Source: Nocardiopsis sp. FIRDI 009
Lineage (GTDB): Bacteria > Actinomycetota > Actinomycetes > Streptosporangiales > Streptosporangiaceae
Reading direction: 5' to 3'
Length of the DNA stretch: 64,000 bases
Assembly: GCF_003386285.1 (NCBI RefSeq)
Contig: NZ_QPNC01000009.1
Location: 186,001 to 250,000, forward strand
Below, one piece after another: positions 7,726-16,030 of this stretch. Below the pieces are notes generated by a model. The model worked only from the letters and a program-made list of their open reading frames with translations. It ran no database searches and was not told where the DNA came from. Numbering within the stretch: the first letter of the stretch is position 1; every line of letters begins with the position of its first letter. The translations under genes were made by a program, and so were the position numbers.

Positions 7726-8717
7726 AGGCGGTCCACCCCGCCCCCGGAGGATCCGCCGGTGAGCCCGTCCGGCGTCTCGGACACCACCACCGACCCGCGC
7801 GCCTGCGACAGCGGGCGCAGCGCCCTGCCGACCACGTCACCGGCGTCGGACCCGGCCGCGGCCAGGTCGTCCAGCCCCTCCTGGAGGTCGATCGCCTCCT
7901 CGCCCAGCCCGACGGTGACCGCGATGGTCTCCGACACCGCGTCCAGGTCGTCCAGGTAGATGACGTTCTGACCGAGGTGGGTGTCCCAGAACCCGCGCAC
8001 CCGGTCGTCGTGGAAGTAGTGGCTGCCCGTCGGCATGAGGTAGAAGACCTCGAACTTCCGTCGCAGCTCGGCGAGGATCACCGGGAAGGGGATGTTCTCC
8101 CCGATGTCGTCGCCGATGACCTCGCGCACCTCCCGGGACTTGACCGCCCCGTAGGCCATCTCGTCACCGATGACGAACAGGTAGCCGCGCCGTCCGCGCT
8201 TGTCCAGGCAGTCCATCGCGGTGTGCCGGGCCATGAAGTACACGGCCAGCTCGTAGGATTCGGTGGCCTGGCCGCCGCCCCCGCCCTCCAGCAGGATGTT
8301 GCCCAGGTCGTCCTCCAGTTCGTTGCCGGACTCGAACTGGCCGACCTGGAGCGGTGCGCGGTCGCAGGTGGCGTCCCCGATCGCGCCGAACATGATCTGC
8401 GGGTCCTCCACGTACCCCTTGCGCAGCAGCAGGCCGAACAGGTCGGGCAGCTTCGTCTGGAGGATCCGGGGGACCCTGCCCATCGACCCGGTGACGTCGA
8501 ACAGCACGGAGATGGCGAGCGAGTTGGGGTGGGCGTCCGAGTCGCGGCTCTCGCGGACGGTCACGCCCTTGGGGTCGAGGGAGTCGTGGACCCTCCAGGT
8601 GTGGCGCGGCCTGGACGAGGCCACGTGGTCGGTGTAGCCGAAGCTGCTGGAGCCGACGGAGGCGTTGTAGGCCTGTCGGGCGTGGTAGGCGTCGGTGGAC
8701 CAGTTGCTGCTTCCCAT
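7722..8717 (-). CDS. VWA-domain protein
   Basis: 331-residue protein with a von Willebrand factor A fold. The metal-ion site is partly visible as DVTGSMG, followed by helical segments, MFGAIGDA and the strand LFVIGDEMAYGAV. The first 60 residues (with DAYHARQAYNAS) are family-specific, and there is no signal peptide or membrane helix, so it should be cytosolic. VWA proteins usually act as metal-dependent protein-binding adaptors. ATG at 8717 follows AAGGAG. It lies 19 bases downstream of the J-kinase gene and overlaps the PurA-like gene, so the products probably act together. Confidence 0.82.
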   Translation of the reverse strand: MGSSNWSTDAYHARQAYNASVGSSSFGYTDHVASSRPRHTWRVHDSLDPKGVTVRESRDSDAHPNSLAISVLFDVTGSMGRVPRILQTKLPDLFGLLLRKGYVEDPQIMFGAIGDATCDRAPLQVGQFESGNELEDDLGNILLEGGGGGQATESYELAVYFMARHTAMDCLDKRGRRGYLFVIGDEMAYGAVKSREVREVIGDDIGENIPFPVILAELRRKFEVFYLMPTGSHYFHDDRVRGFWDTHLGQNVIYLDDLDAVSETIAVTVGLGEEAIDLQEGLDDLAAAGSDAGDVVGRALRPLSQARGSVVVSETPDGLTGGSSGGGVDRL

Positions 8718-8736
8718 GGGGGACTCCTTCGTGTCG

Positions 8737-9861
8737 TCACCGGGGGTCGGCGGGGGTGGGGGCGGACAGGTGGAAGGGGCGGAACCGGCGCGGACCGAAC
8801 TCCCGCTCCAGCGCCTCGTCGAGTTCGTCCAGCAGGGCGAGCCCGTCGCCGGGCCGCCGCCGGGGGTCGGGCAGTCGGCAGCCGCGGGCGAAGGCGCGCA
8901 GCCGCCGGGGCAGGCGCCCCGCGGTGACGTACTCGACGCAGCGGGTCGCCATGAAGACGTCGGTGGCGGGCACGGCGGGCTTCCGGTCGCCCACCTCGGG
9001 CGGGTACAGGTCCCCGCGGTGGGCGACCATCGCCGGAATGTGCGGTGCCGTGCGCGCGGCGCCGAAGGTCACCGAGTAGCACCAGTCGATGAGGACCAGG
9101 CCGTGCAGCTCGGGGTGGATCAGCACGTGCTCGGGCACGACGGCGCCGTGCACGACCCCCGCGCGGGCGGCGTCGCCGATCGCGACCAGCAGCCGCCGCC
9201 ACATCCACGCCGCGTCGCGCGGGTCGATCCCGTCCGGACGGGCGCGGCGCACGTCGGCCAGGCTGTGGAAGCCCCCGAGCCGCCCGAGGACGTTGCCGCG
9301 TCGCTCGACCCCGGTGGCCGCGTCGCGGTGCCGGATCTGCTCGACCAGTTCGGGGCGGAAGGCCCGGTAGCGCTCGTGGCCCTTCTCCCGGATCCTGCGC
9401 AGGGCCGTGGTCTCGGCCATGACCAGGTCGTTGTCGCGGTGGGAGCGGGGCAGTTTGAGCACCGCCTCCCGCCACGCGCCGCCGTCCTTGTAGCGCACCT
9501 CGTGCAGGTCGGCGATGTCGCCGCGCGCCAGTGGGCCGGAACCGCGCCGCACGTGGTAGGTGCGAGCCCTGGTGACCAGGGTGAGGTCGGCCAGACCCAG
9601 GTCGCCCTCGACCAGGTCGCGGTAGCGGGACCAGCTCTCGGTGAGCCGGGTGAACGCGGCGGCGGCCTCGGCGGAGCGTCCGGCCGGGGCGCGGTCGGGG
9701 TGGACCAGGCGGGCCAGGCGGCGGTACTCCGCCGTCGCGGTCGGGGGAGGGGCGCCGCCGCCCTCGGGCGCCGGGCCGAACAGCGCGGTCGGGTCGCCGG
9801 CCAGCGCGAGGGAGCGCAGGGCCGCGTCGAAGGGGGTGGTGGCGTCCTGATCCGTGCTCAT
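8737..9861 (-). CDS. J-domain/protein-kinase-like fusion, probably a pseudokinase
   Basis: 374-residue protein. An N-terminal J-like domain (about 10-80) carries the HPD motif in RRLARLVHPDR. It is joined to a protein-kinase fold (about 95-350) with the ATP-site lysine in EAVLKLPR and an alpha-C glutamate in VMAETTALRRI. The catalytic loop reads HGAVVPEHVLI: the Asp of HRD is Ala and the following Asn is His, and DFG is DWC. Phosphotransfer is therefore doubtful; nucleotide sensing or chaperone recruitment is more likely. ATG at 9861 follows GGAAGGG. It is the second gene of the Nudix/VWA/PurA-like operon. Confidence 0.8.
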   Translation of the reverse strand: MSTDQDATTPFDAALRSLALAGDPTALFGPAPEGGGAPPPTATAEYRRLARLVHPDRAPAGRSAEAAAAFTRLTESWSRYRDLVEGDLGLADLTLVTRARTYHVRRGSGPLARGDIADLHEVRYKDGGAWREAVLKLPRSHRDNDLVMAETTALRRIREKGHERYRAFRPELVEQIRHRDAATGVERRGNVLGRLGGFHSLADVRRARPDGIDPRDAAWMWRRLLVAIGDAARAGVVHGAVVPEHVLIHPELHGLVLIDWCYSVTFGAARTAPHIPAMVAHRGDLYPPEVGDRKPAVPATDVFMATRCVEYVTAGRLPRRLRAFARGCRLPDPRRRPGDGLALLDELDEALEREFGPRRFRPFHLSAPTPADPR

Positions 9862-9930
9862 CTGCTGCCCTTCCGGGGTGGGGGAGTCGGCGACGGCGCG
9901 GGGGCGGGGCGCACGGGGACGGTCGGCGGT

Positions 9931-10731
9931 TCAGGGGGTGCCGCGGAGCAGGGGCGGATGGAGCACGGCCGCGCCGCCCGCGCGGTAGAGGCGGGGCCGC
10001 CGTCCGCCGCCGGGCCCGCCTCGGTCGGCGAGCTCCCCGGTGTCCTCGACGAACCCGCGCGTGGCGAGGATCTTGCGGTGGAAGTTGGCGCTGTGCAGCC
10101 GGGTGCCCCAGACCGCCTCGTACACCTCGCGCAGCGCGGTGATGGTGAAGGTGGGCGGCAGGAAGGCGGTGGCCAGGGCGGTGTACTCCAGCTTGGAGCG
10201 GGCGCGTTCGACGGCGTCGGCGACGATCCGCGCGTGGTCGAAGGCCAGCGGGCGGCCGGACCGGGCGCCGTCGCCGTGGCCGAGTTCGCTCCAGGGCACC
10301 CACTCCGCGGCGTCGGAGCCCCGGCCGACGTGGGGCTCGGGCAGGTCGGGGGCGAGGATCAGGTAGGCGACCGAGACGATGCGCATCCGCGGGTCGCGGT
10401 CGCGCGCACCGTAGGTCCGCAGCTGTTCCAGGTGGAGTTCGCAGGGCAGCGCGGTCTTCTCCGACAGCACGCGCAGGGCGGCGTCGGGCAGGTCGGGGTC
10501 GGCGGGTCCGTCCGGTCCGTCCTGTGCCCGGACGAACCCGCCCGGCAGGGCCCACCAGCCGCGTTGCGGAGGCGCCGAGCGGCGCGTCAGCAGAACGCAC
10601 GGGGTCCCCGCCCGGATCGTGAGGGCCGCGACGTCCACGGTGACCGCGGTGGGCGCGAACGCGCGCGGGTCGTAGGCGTCGAGGAACCGGCGTTCGCCGT
10701 CGTCGTGCGGCGGGGTCTCGCCGGTCTCCAT
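9931..10731 (-). CDS. NrtR-like Nudix-domain transcriptional regulator
   Basis: 266 residues: an N-terminal Nudix fold (about 20-160, with WWALPGGFVRAQDG) and a C-terminal winged helix (about 175-260, with FTITALREVYEAVWG and NFHRKILATRGFVEDTG). This is the layout of NrtR, a repressor of NAD genes that senses ADP-ribose-type ligands. The Nudix box is degenerate, lacking the REUXEE pattern, which fits a sensor rather than a hydrolase. ATG at 10731 follows AGGAGG. A near-perfect palindrome 17 bases upstream is the likely operator, so the gene probably controls itself and the three genes downstream. Confidence 0.87.
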   Translation of the reverse strand: METGETPPHDDGERRFLDAYDPRAFAPTAVTVDVAALTIRAGTPCVLLTRRSAPPQRGWWALPGGFVRAQDGPDGPADPDLPDAALRVLSEKTALPCELHLEQLRTYGARDRDPRMRIVSVAYLILAPDLPEPHVGRGSDAAEWVPWSELGHGDGARSGRPLAFDHARIVADAVERARSKLEYTALATAFLPPTFTITALREVYEAVWGTRLHSANFHRKILATRGFVEDTGELADRGGPGGGRRPRLYRAGGAAVLHPPLLRGTP

Positions 10732-10747
10732 GGGCCCTCCTGTTGTT

Positions 10748-10774
10748 CTCAGGGTGAGTTTTTCTCAACCTGAG
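10748..10774. promoter_or_regulatory. Palindromic operator candidate of the Nudix regulator
   Basis: CTCAGGGTGAG, a TTTTT spacer and CTCAACCTGAG form arms of 11 bp matching at 10 of 11 positions. It lies 17 bases upstream of the regulator's start codon, where an autoregulatory NrtR-type site is expected. The flanking AT-rich bases probably hold the promoter. Confidence 0.7.
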
Positions 10775-10840
10775 ATGAATTTAGCAGGAGCCCCCGCCGC
10801 CGTCCACCCTCTTTTCCTGTCTGGGCGCCTGAACTGCGGG

Positions 10841-10856
10841 TTTCGGGTACCCGAAA
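10841..10856. promoter_or_regulatory. Perfect 16-bp palindrome upstream of the IS701-like gene
   Basis: TTTCGGGTACCCGAAA is a perfect palindrome about 100 bases before the likely start of the IS701-type gene. It could be an operator of that gene or the outer end of a short terminal repeat; no matching copy was found after the gene. Confidence 0.45.
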
Positions 10857-10955
10857 TCGGTCCACAGCGAGTCGAAACCCCCGATTCCTAGCGTGATCGC
10901 ATCACCGGTCGCCGTACGCGGTCGGCACAGGCGAGACGTAACGGGGGTGCGGACG

Positions 10956-12161
10956 ATGGTGGCCGTAGGGGTACGAGGCACGGGGCAGCCGAACGGAGCA
11001 CGCGAGGGATGGTCAGCGCAGCGCACGGACGCGCTGCTGGGCGCGGCCCTGGGCACACTGGAGCGCGCCGACCACCAGCGCTGGGCCAGTCTCTACGTCC
11101 GCGGACTGATCGGGACCCGGGGGCGCAAGACCATCAGCCGTATCGCGGCCGCCGGAGGGTTCGGGGAGGCGGCGCAGAGCCTGCACCACTTCGTGAGCAA
11201 GTCACCGTGGGACTGGGGGCGCATGCGCGGCGCGGCCGCGCGGTGGCTGGACGAGGAGATCGCCCCCCGCGCGTGGGTCGTGGACGGCCTGGTCATCCCC
11301 AAGTCGGGCGAGCACTCGGTGGGGGTGAGCCGGGGGTTCGTGCCGGAGAGCGGACGGATCCTCAACCACCAGTCGGCCTACGGCGTGTGGCTGGCCAACG
11401 GGGCGTTGAGCGTCCCCGTGAACTGGGAGCTGGTGCTGCGCGGGGACTGGCGCTCGGACACGGTGAAGCGGAGGAAGGCGGCCGTCCCCGAGCACGCGAC
11501 CCGCGACGAACCGGGCGGGGTGGTCGTCCGTCTGGTGGAGGAGCTGCGGGACCGGTGGGGGCTGCCCCCGAGGCCGGTGGTCATGGACGCCGGAGAGCTG
11601 CCGGTCGCCCCGCTGGTCACCGCCCTCCAGGAGCGCGGTCTACCCTTCCTGATCGGCGTCGACCCCCGGACCCCGCTGCGCGACCCGGCCCCGGCCCCGG
11701 CCAGGGGTGCAGGCCGGAACCGGGTGCTCGGCGCCGGGGCCCTAGTGAACCGGTTCCGGGGGCTGCGCGTCGCCGTGCGGTGGCACACTCCCTCCGGCGG
11801 TCAGGGCGCTTCCCTGGCCCTGCGTACGCCGGTCGCGCTGCCCGATCACACGCCCGGCGCGGAGGCCCTGGTGGCGGTGGGCGAGTGGCGGAGGACCCGT
11901 GACCTCTCCCCGCGCGTGTGGCTGTCCAACCTGACCGGGGCCGACGCGGGGGCGAGCGTCCGGCTCGGTCACCTGATCGGCCAGGTCGCCGAGGAGTCGG
12001 AGACGACCCTGGTGGACCGTGGCGTCCGTGACTTCGAGGGCCGCTCCTACCCCGGCTGGCACCACCACACCACCCTGGTCGGCCTCGCCCACGCCGTCGG
12101 GGCACTGGACGAGGGCGGGCCGTTCAACAGGGCTGGGAAGGTCACGCTCCGCTCGGCGTGA
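10956..12161 (+). CDS. IS701-family-type DDE transposase-like protein
   Basis: About 401 residues with IS701 features: QSLHHFVSKSPWDW, AWVVDGLVIPKSGEHSVGV (first Asp), VVMDAGELP (second Asp) and DFEGRSYPGWHHHTTLV (Glu), so the DDE triad appears intact. I chose ATG at 10956; the frame is open from GTG 10893. The 3' end overlaps the converging SARP gene by 20 bases, so no downstream terminal repeat can lie in neutral DNA. Together with the lack of visible matching end repeats, this suggests a resident, perhaps domesticated, copy of the type often found in actinomycete biosynthetic clusters. Full transposition ability is unproven. Confidence 0.8.
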   Translation: MVAVGVRGTGQPNGAREGWSAQRTDALLGAALGTLERADHQRWASLYVRGLIGTRGRKTISRIAAAGGFGEAAQSLHHFVSKSPWDWGRMRGAAARWLDEEIAPRAWVVDGLVIPKSGEHSVGVSRGFVPESGRILNHQSAYGVWLANGALSVPVNWELVLRGDWRSDTVKRRKAAVPEHATRDEPGGVVVRLVEELRDRWGLPPRPVVMDAGELPVAPLVTALQERGLPFLIGVDPRTPLRDPAPAPARGAGRNRVLGAGALVNRFRGLRVAVRWHTPSGGQGASLALRTPVALPDHTPGAEALVAVGEWRRTRDLSPRVWLSNLTGADAGASVRLGHLIGQVAEESETTLVDRGVRDFEGRSYPGWHHHTTLVGLAHAVGALDEGGPFNRAGKVTLRSA

Positions 12162-15015
12162 GCCTTCGTCCCCGAGCCTTGGCCAGGGTGGCGTCGGCCA
12201 GGGCGCGGCAGCGGGGGTTGCCGATCCGCTCGGCGATGTCCAGCGCCTCGGTGGCCGCCTCCAGAGCCGCGGAGACCTGGCCGGTCTCCACCAGCGCCTC
12301 GCCCAACGCGTGCAGCATGTGTGACTGGGCGTACAGGTCGCCGCCCGTGCGGGCCAGCCTCAGACCGGACCTGAACCGGTGGACCGCCTGCTCCGCCAGC
12401 CCCTGGGACAGGTGGATCCGGCCCTGGCAGAGTTCGGCCCTGGCACGGAGCAACCACGGGGCGGGGGATCCGGCGACGGACATGGCCCGCTCCACCTCGG
12501 ACCGAGCGCCGTCCGGGTCGCCGCTGGCCAGGCGAGCCCGGGCCAGGCCCAACAGGGCATCGGCCCGCTCGACAGGCTGCCCGGTCCCGTTGAGCTCGGC
12601 CAAGGCGCGCTCGTGGTACTCGACGGCCTTCTCCGCCCGCCCGGTGCGCGTCAGGTCCTCGCCGTAGGCGGTCAGGACGACGCCCAGCGCCCGTCGCTCG
12701 CCCAGTTCGGTGACGATGTCCAGGGCCTGGTGGAAGAACGGGGCGGCGGACTCGCCCGTACGGCCCCGGGCCAGCCCCATCCCGTACAGCAGGGCGGCCT
12801 CGCCCCGCCGGTCGCCCGCCGATCGCGCGGCCCGCAGCGCCTCTCGGTGGATGGCGTACCAGTCCTCCACCTTCTGGTAGCGCAGGAAGAAGGGGAGCGA
12901 GTGCACCGTCAGCTCCCAGGCGGCCGCGTGCAGGCCCGCACCGCTGGCGTGGGCCACGCTCCAGGCCAGGGAGCGGCGCTCGGCCTGGTGCCAGCACACC
13001 GGGGTGGGTGCGTGCAGGAACTCGTCGACTTCGACAGGGTCGGGGAGCCAGCGCCGGACGATCCCGCCGAACACCGCGGACGGCATGCCGGTCTGGCGCC
13101 GGTTCGCCTCACCGAGGAGGTGGACCCATCCGCCCAGGACGCGTTCGAGGGCGGCGCGCCGCTCGGCCTCGTCCTCGTTCCTCAGCGCCTGCTCACGCGC
13201 GTACAGCCGGACCAGCCCGTTCATCCGGTACCGGTACTGGCCCACCGCGTCCTCGCCGCTCAGTTCCACCAGGTGGCTGTTCAGCAGCTCCTGGACGAGG
13301 TCCTGGGCGGTGAGCGGGTCGCTGTCCAGCAGGGCGCTGAGGACCCATTCGGGTAGGTCGGGGGCGTCCAACAGGCCCATGAGGCGGAACAGGTGGGCGG
13401 CCCGGTCCCCCAGGGCGGTGTAACTGACGCGGAAGGCCGCCGTGAGGCGGATCTCGCCCCGGCTCAGTTCGGCCAGCCTCCGCTGCTCGTTGGCCAGGCG
13501 GCGTGCCAGGCCGGGCGCGCTCATGCCGCTGTGGGTGGTCAGCCGGGCGGCGATGATCCGCAGGGCCAGCGGCAGTCCGTCACCGAGTTCGGCGAGCCGC
13601 GACAGGTCGCCGGAGTCCACCGTGGTGTTCAGGGCGGAGCGGAGCACCTCCAGGGAGTCGGCCCTGTTCAGGGTGGCGAGCGGCAGGTGGCCGACCCCGT
13701 CCACCACCGCCAGGCCGTCCAGGGTGTTGCGACTGGTGATGAGGACGGCGCAGGAGTCGTTCGGGGGCAAGAGGGGGCGGATCTGTTCGGAGCTGCAGAC
13801 GTTGTCCAGAACCAGGAGGACGCACTTGTCCGCCAGGATCGCGTGGAACATGGCGATGCGCCCCTCCAGACCGGGGGGCACGGTGGCGCCCGGCACCCCC
13901 AGCGCGCACAGGAAGACGCACAGGACGTCGCTGGCGTCGAGGGTGGGGACGCTCTCGGTGTAGCTGTGCATGTCGGCGTAGAGCTGCCCGTCCGGGAAAC
14001 GGTCGGCGACCTGGTGCGCCCATTGCAGGGCGAGCGCGGTCTTGCCGACCCCGCCCATCCCGGTGATCGCCATGCGCAGGGGCGCGCCCCGCTCGCCGTA
14101 CTCGTCCAGCGCGCCGTGGAGACGGCGCAGCTCGGTCTCACGGGCCCGGAAACCGTTGGGGGCGGGGGGGAGGCGCCGCGGACCCGGCGCGGGCGGAGAG
14201 GCGGTGGCGACCGGGGCGGGGGCGAGGGTGGGAGCGGGATCGGCCTCCGGGACGGCGGCCGGTACCATCTCCACCCCGCGCAGCACGTCGGCCTGGGCCT
14301 GCTCCAGTTCGGGCCCGGGGTCCACCCCCAGATCCTCCCGGAGCAGGCGGCGGGCCTCGTCGTAGGCGGCCAGGGCCTCCTCCCGGCGTCCCAGGCCGTA
14401 CAGTGCCTTGATCAGGAGCACGTGTAGGCGCTCGCGGTAGGGGTCGGCGGCCACCAGCGCGGCCAGTTTCTCCTCGGCCTCCCGGTACAGGCCCTGCTCG
14501 ACCTCGGTCTCCAGACACTCCTCGCGCAGGGAGGCCCGCCAGCGCTCCAACTCCCGGGCCTCGGCGCGCACCACGGAACTGTCGATCCCGGCGAGGGCGC
14601 CACCGCGCCACAGGGCCTCGGCGGCACGCAGGCGCCGCAGCGCCTCCTCCGGGCGGTGGGCGGTGCGTGCGGCCCGTGCGGCCGCGGCGTGCTCGCGGGC
14701 CTGGTCCAGGTCGGTCCAGGTGTCGTCGGCCAGGAGGGTGTAGCCCGCCGGGGAGGTGGCGATGACGCCGTCTCCCGGAGCGCCGATCTTGCGGCGCAGC
14801 GCCGACACACAGATGGACAACTGGTTGCGGGCGGTCTTGGGCCGGTCCTGGCCCCATACCGCCTCGGCCAGCTCCTCGAAGGTGACGGTGTGCCCTCGCC
14901 GGAGGGCCAGCAGAGCGATCAGGGTGCGTTCCCTTTCGGACCGCACATTGATCCGCGCACCGCCCCTGCGGACCTCCAGGGGACCGAGCAGGTCCACCGT
15001 TGTCTCGTCTGTCAC
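12142..15015 (-). CDS. SARP-type regulator with NB-ARC and TPR domains (AfsR-like)
   Basis: 957 residues. An OmpR-type winged helix (about 10-95) and a bacterial transcriptional activation domain (about 100-243, ending LLREDLGVDPGPELEQ) define a SARP. A Pro/Ala linker leads to an NB-ARC ATPase with Walker A GMGGVGKT and Walker B CVLLVLDN, then C-terminal TPR-like helices (about 680-950). SARPs activate antibiotic clusters by binding direct heptamer repeats; the ATPase and TPR parts gate activation. The start is GTG at 15015 with a weak ribosome site. It lies at the left edge of the cyclitol cluster and is its obvious pathway activator. Confidence 0.93.
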   Translation of the reverse strand: MTDETTVDLLGPLEVRRGGARINVRSERERTLIALLALRRGHTVTFEELAEAVWGQDRPKTARNQLSICVSALRRKIGAPGDGVIATSPAGYTLLADDTWTDLDQAREHAAAARAARTAHRPEEALRRLRAAEALWRGGALAGIDSSVVRAEARELERWRASLREECLETEVEQGLYREAEEKLAALVAADPYRERLHVLLIKALYGLGRREEALAAYDEARRLLREDLGVDPGPELEQAQADVLRGVEMVPAAVPEADPAPTLAPAPVATASPPAPGPRRLPPAPNGFRARETELRRLHGALDEYGERGAPLRMAITGMGGVGKTALALQWAHQVADRFPDGQLYADMHSYTESVPTLDASDVLCVFLCALGVPGATVPPGLEGRIAMFHAILADKCVLLVLDNVCSSEQIRPLLPPNDSCAVLITSRNTLDGLAVVDGVGHLPLATLNRADSLEVLRSALNTTVDSGDLSRLAELGDGLPLALRIIAARLTTHSGMSAPGLARRLANEQRRLAELSRGEIRLTAAFRVSYTALGDRAAHLFRLMGLLDAPDLPEWVLSALLDSDPLTAQDLVQELLNSHLVELSGEDAVGQYRYRMNGLVRLYAREQALRNEDEAERRAALERVLGGWVHLLGEANRRQTGMPSAVFGGIVRRWLPDPVEVDEFLHAPTPVCWHQAERRSLAWSVAHASGAGLHAAAWELTVHSLPFFLRYQKVEDWYAIHREALRAARSAGDRRGEAALLYGMGLARGRTGESAAPFFHQALDIVTELGERRALGVVLTAYGEDLTRTGRAEKAVEYHERALAELNGTGQPVERADALLGLARARLASGDPDGARSEVERAMSVAGSPAPWLLRARAELCQGRIHLSQGLAEQAVHRFRSGLRLARTGGDLYAQSHMLHALGEALVETGQVSAALEAATEALDIAERIGNPRCRALADATLAKARGRRLTPSGA

Positions 15016-15235
15016 GTGACTCGATTCCAGCGCTTCAGAGAATTCCTACTTTATGAGTAGGATAAAACTACGGGAACGCCGGGACGTGCCTTTTGGAAAT
15101 ACTGGCCACATGCGGCCACAGTCGAGTGATGTGAGTCACGCGAAACACTCGGAAATGCATTTCTCCGTAATGCGTCGGCGGCCGCCGACGCCCCGGAGGG
15201 GGAGGGGCGGGCCCTTCCCCCTCCGGGGCGGTCCG
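15016..15235. promoter_or_regulatory. SARP promoter region with two inverted repeats
   Basis: The first 150 bases upstream of the SARP gene are unusually AT-rich for this genome, as expected of a regulated promoter. A perfect 18-bp palindrome CGTCGGCGGCCGCCGACG lies at 15173-15190, and a long hairpin (arms about 15191-15205 and 15213-15228) follows the SDR gene and probably acts as its terminator. Confidence 0.55.
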
Positions 15236-16003
15236 CTACAGGGCGGAGCCGCCGGTGGCGTCCACGACCTGACCGGTCACCCAGCGTCCGTCGTCGGAGG
15301 CCAGGAAGGTCACCACGTCGGCGATGTCCTCGGGCTGGCCCACCCGGTTGAGCACCGACAGGGAGGCGGCGCCCGCGCGGGCCTCCTCGTTGCCCCGCAG
15401 CCACGAGGCGTTGACGTCGGTGTCCACGATGCCGGGGGCCACCGCGTTCACGGTGATCCCGCGCGGACCCAGTTCCTTGGCCAGAGCCAGGGTGAAGGTG
15501 TCCAGGGCGCCCTTGGTGGTCGCGTAGGCGATCAGCTCCGGGTAGGAGATGCGGGTGACGCCGGAGGAGATGTTGACGATCCGGCCGCCGTCGCGGAGCC
15601 GGTCCAGCCCCTCCTTGACCGTGAAGAACGGCGCCTTGACGTTGACCGCGACCAGGCGGTCGAAGTCGGCCTCCTCAGTGGTCTGGATGTGCTCCGGAAC
15701 GGTCACACCCGCGTTGTTGACCAGGATGTCGAGCCCGGGGCGCTCGCCCGCGGCGGCCAGGCCCTCGTCGAAGCCCGCCCACAGCGCGGCCACGCCGCCG
15801 GGAACACCCAGCTCGGCCCGGACCGTGAAGGCCCGCCCGCCCGCCGCGGCGATCTGCTCGACGACCTCCTTGGCGGCCGTGTCGTTGCTGGCGTAGTTGA
15901 CGGCGACGAGGGCGCCGTCCTCGGCCAGGCGCAGCGCGATGCTCCGCCCGATGCCTCGGCTCGCGCCGGTGACCAGTGCCGTCTTGCCCGTCAGCTTGCC
16001 CAT
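15236..16003 (-). CDS. Short-chain dehydrogenase/reductase (SDR)
   Basis: 255-residue classical SDR. The NAD(P)-binding motif TGASRGIG, the NNAG motif (ILVNNAGV), the serine in NISSG and the catalytic YATTK are all present, so it should be active; an Asn in VNYASND after the second strand favours NADPH, though this is not decisive. ATG at 16003 follows AGGAA. It sits between the SARP gene and the acyltransferase on the minus arm of the cyclitol cluster, and would oxidise or reduce a ring hydroxyl or ketone. It closely resembles 3-oxoacyl-reductase-like tailoring enzymes, and the exact substrate cannot be read. Confidence 0.9.
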   Translation of the reverse strand: MGKLTGKTALVTGASRGIGRSIALRLAEDGALVAVNYASNDTAAKEVVEQIAAAGGRAFTVRAELGVPGGVAALWAGFDEGLAAAGERPGLDILVNNAGVTVPEHIQTTEEADFDRLVAVNVKAPFFTVKEGLDRLRDGGRIVNISSGVTRISYPELIAYATTKGALDTFTLALAKELGPRGITVNAVAPGIVDTDVNASWLRGNEEARAGAASLSVLNRVGQPEDIADVVTFLASDDGRWVTGQVVDATGGSAL

Positions 16004-16030
16004 GAGTTCCTCGCTTGTCTTTCTCGCGTG

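Noticed and set aside
8695-10773. 692-codon plus-strand open frame over the kinase-like and Nudix genes
   Set aside because: Shadow of two supported minus-strand genes; no domain or ribosome site.
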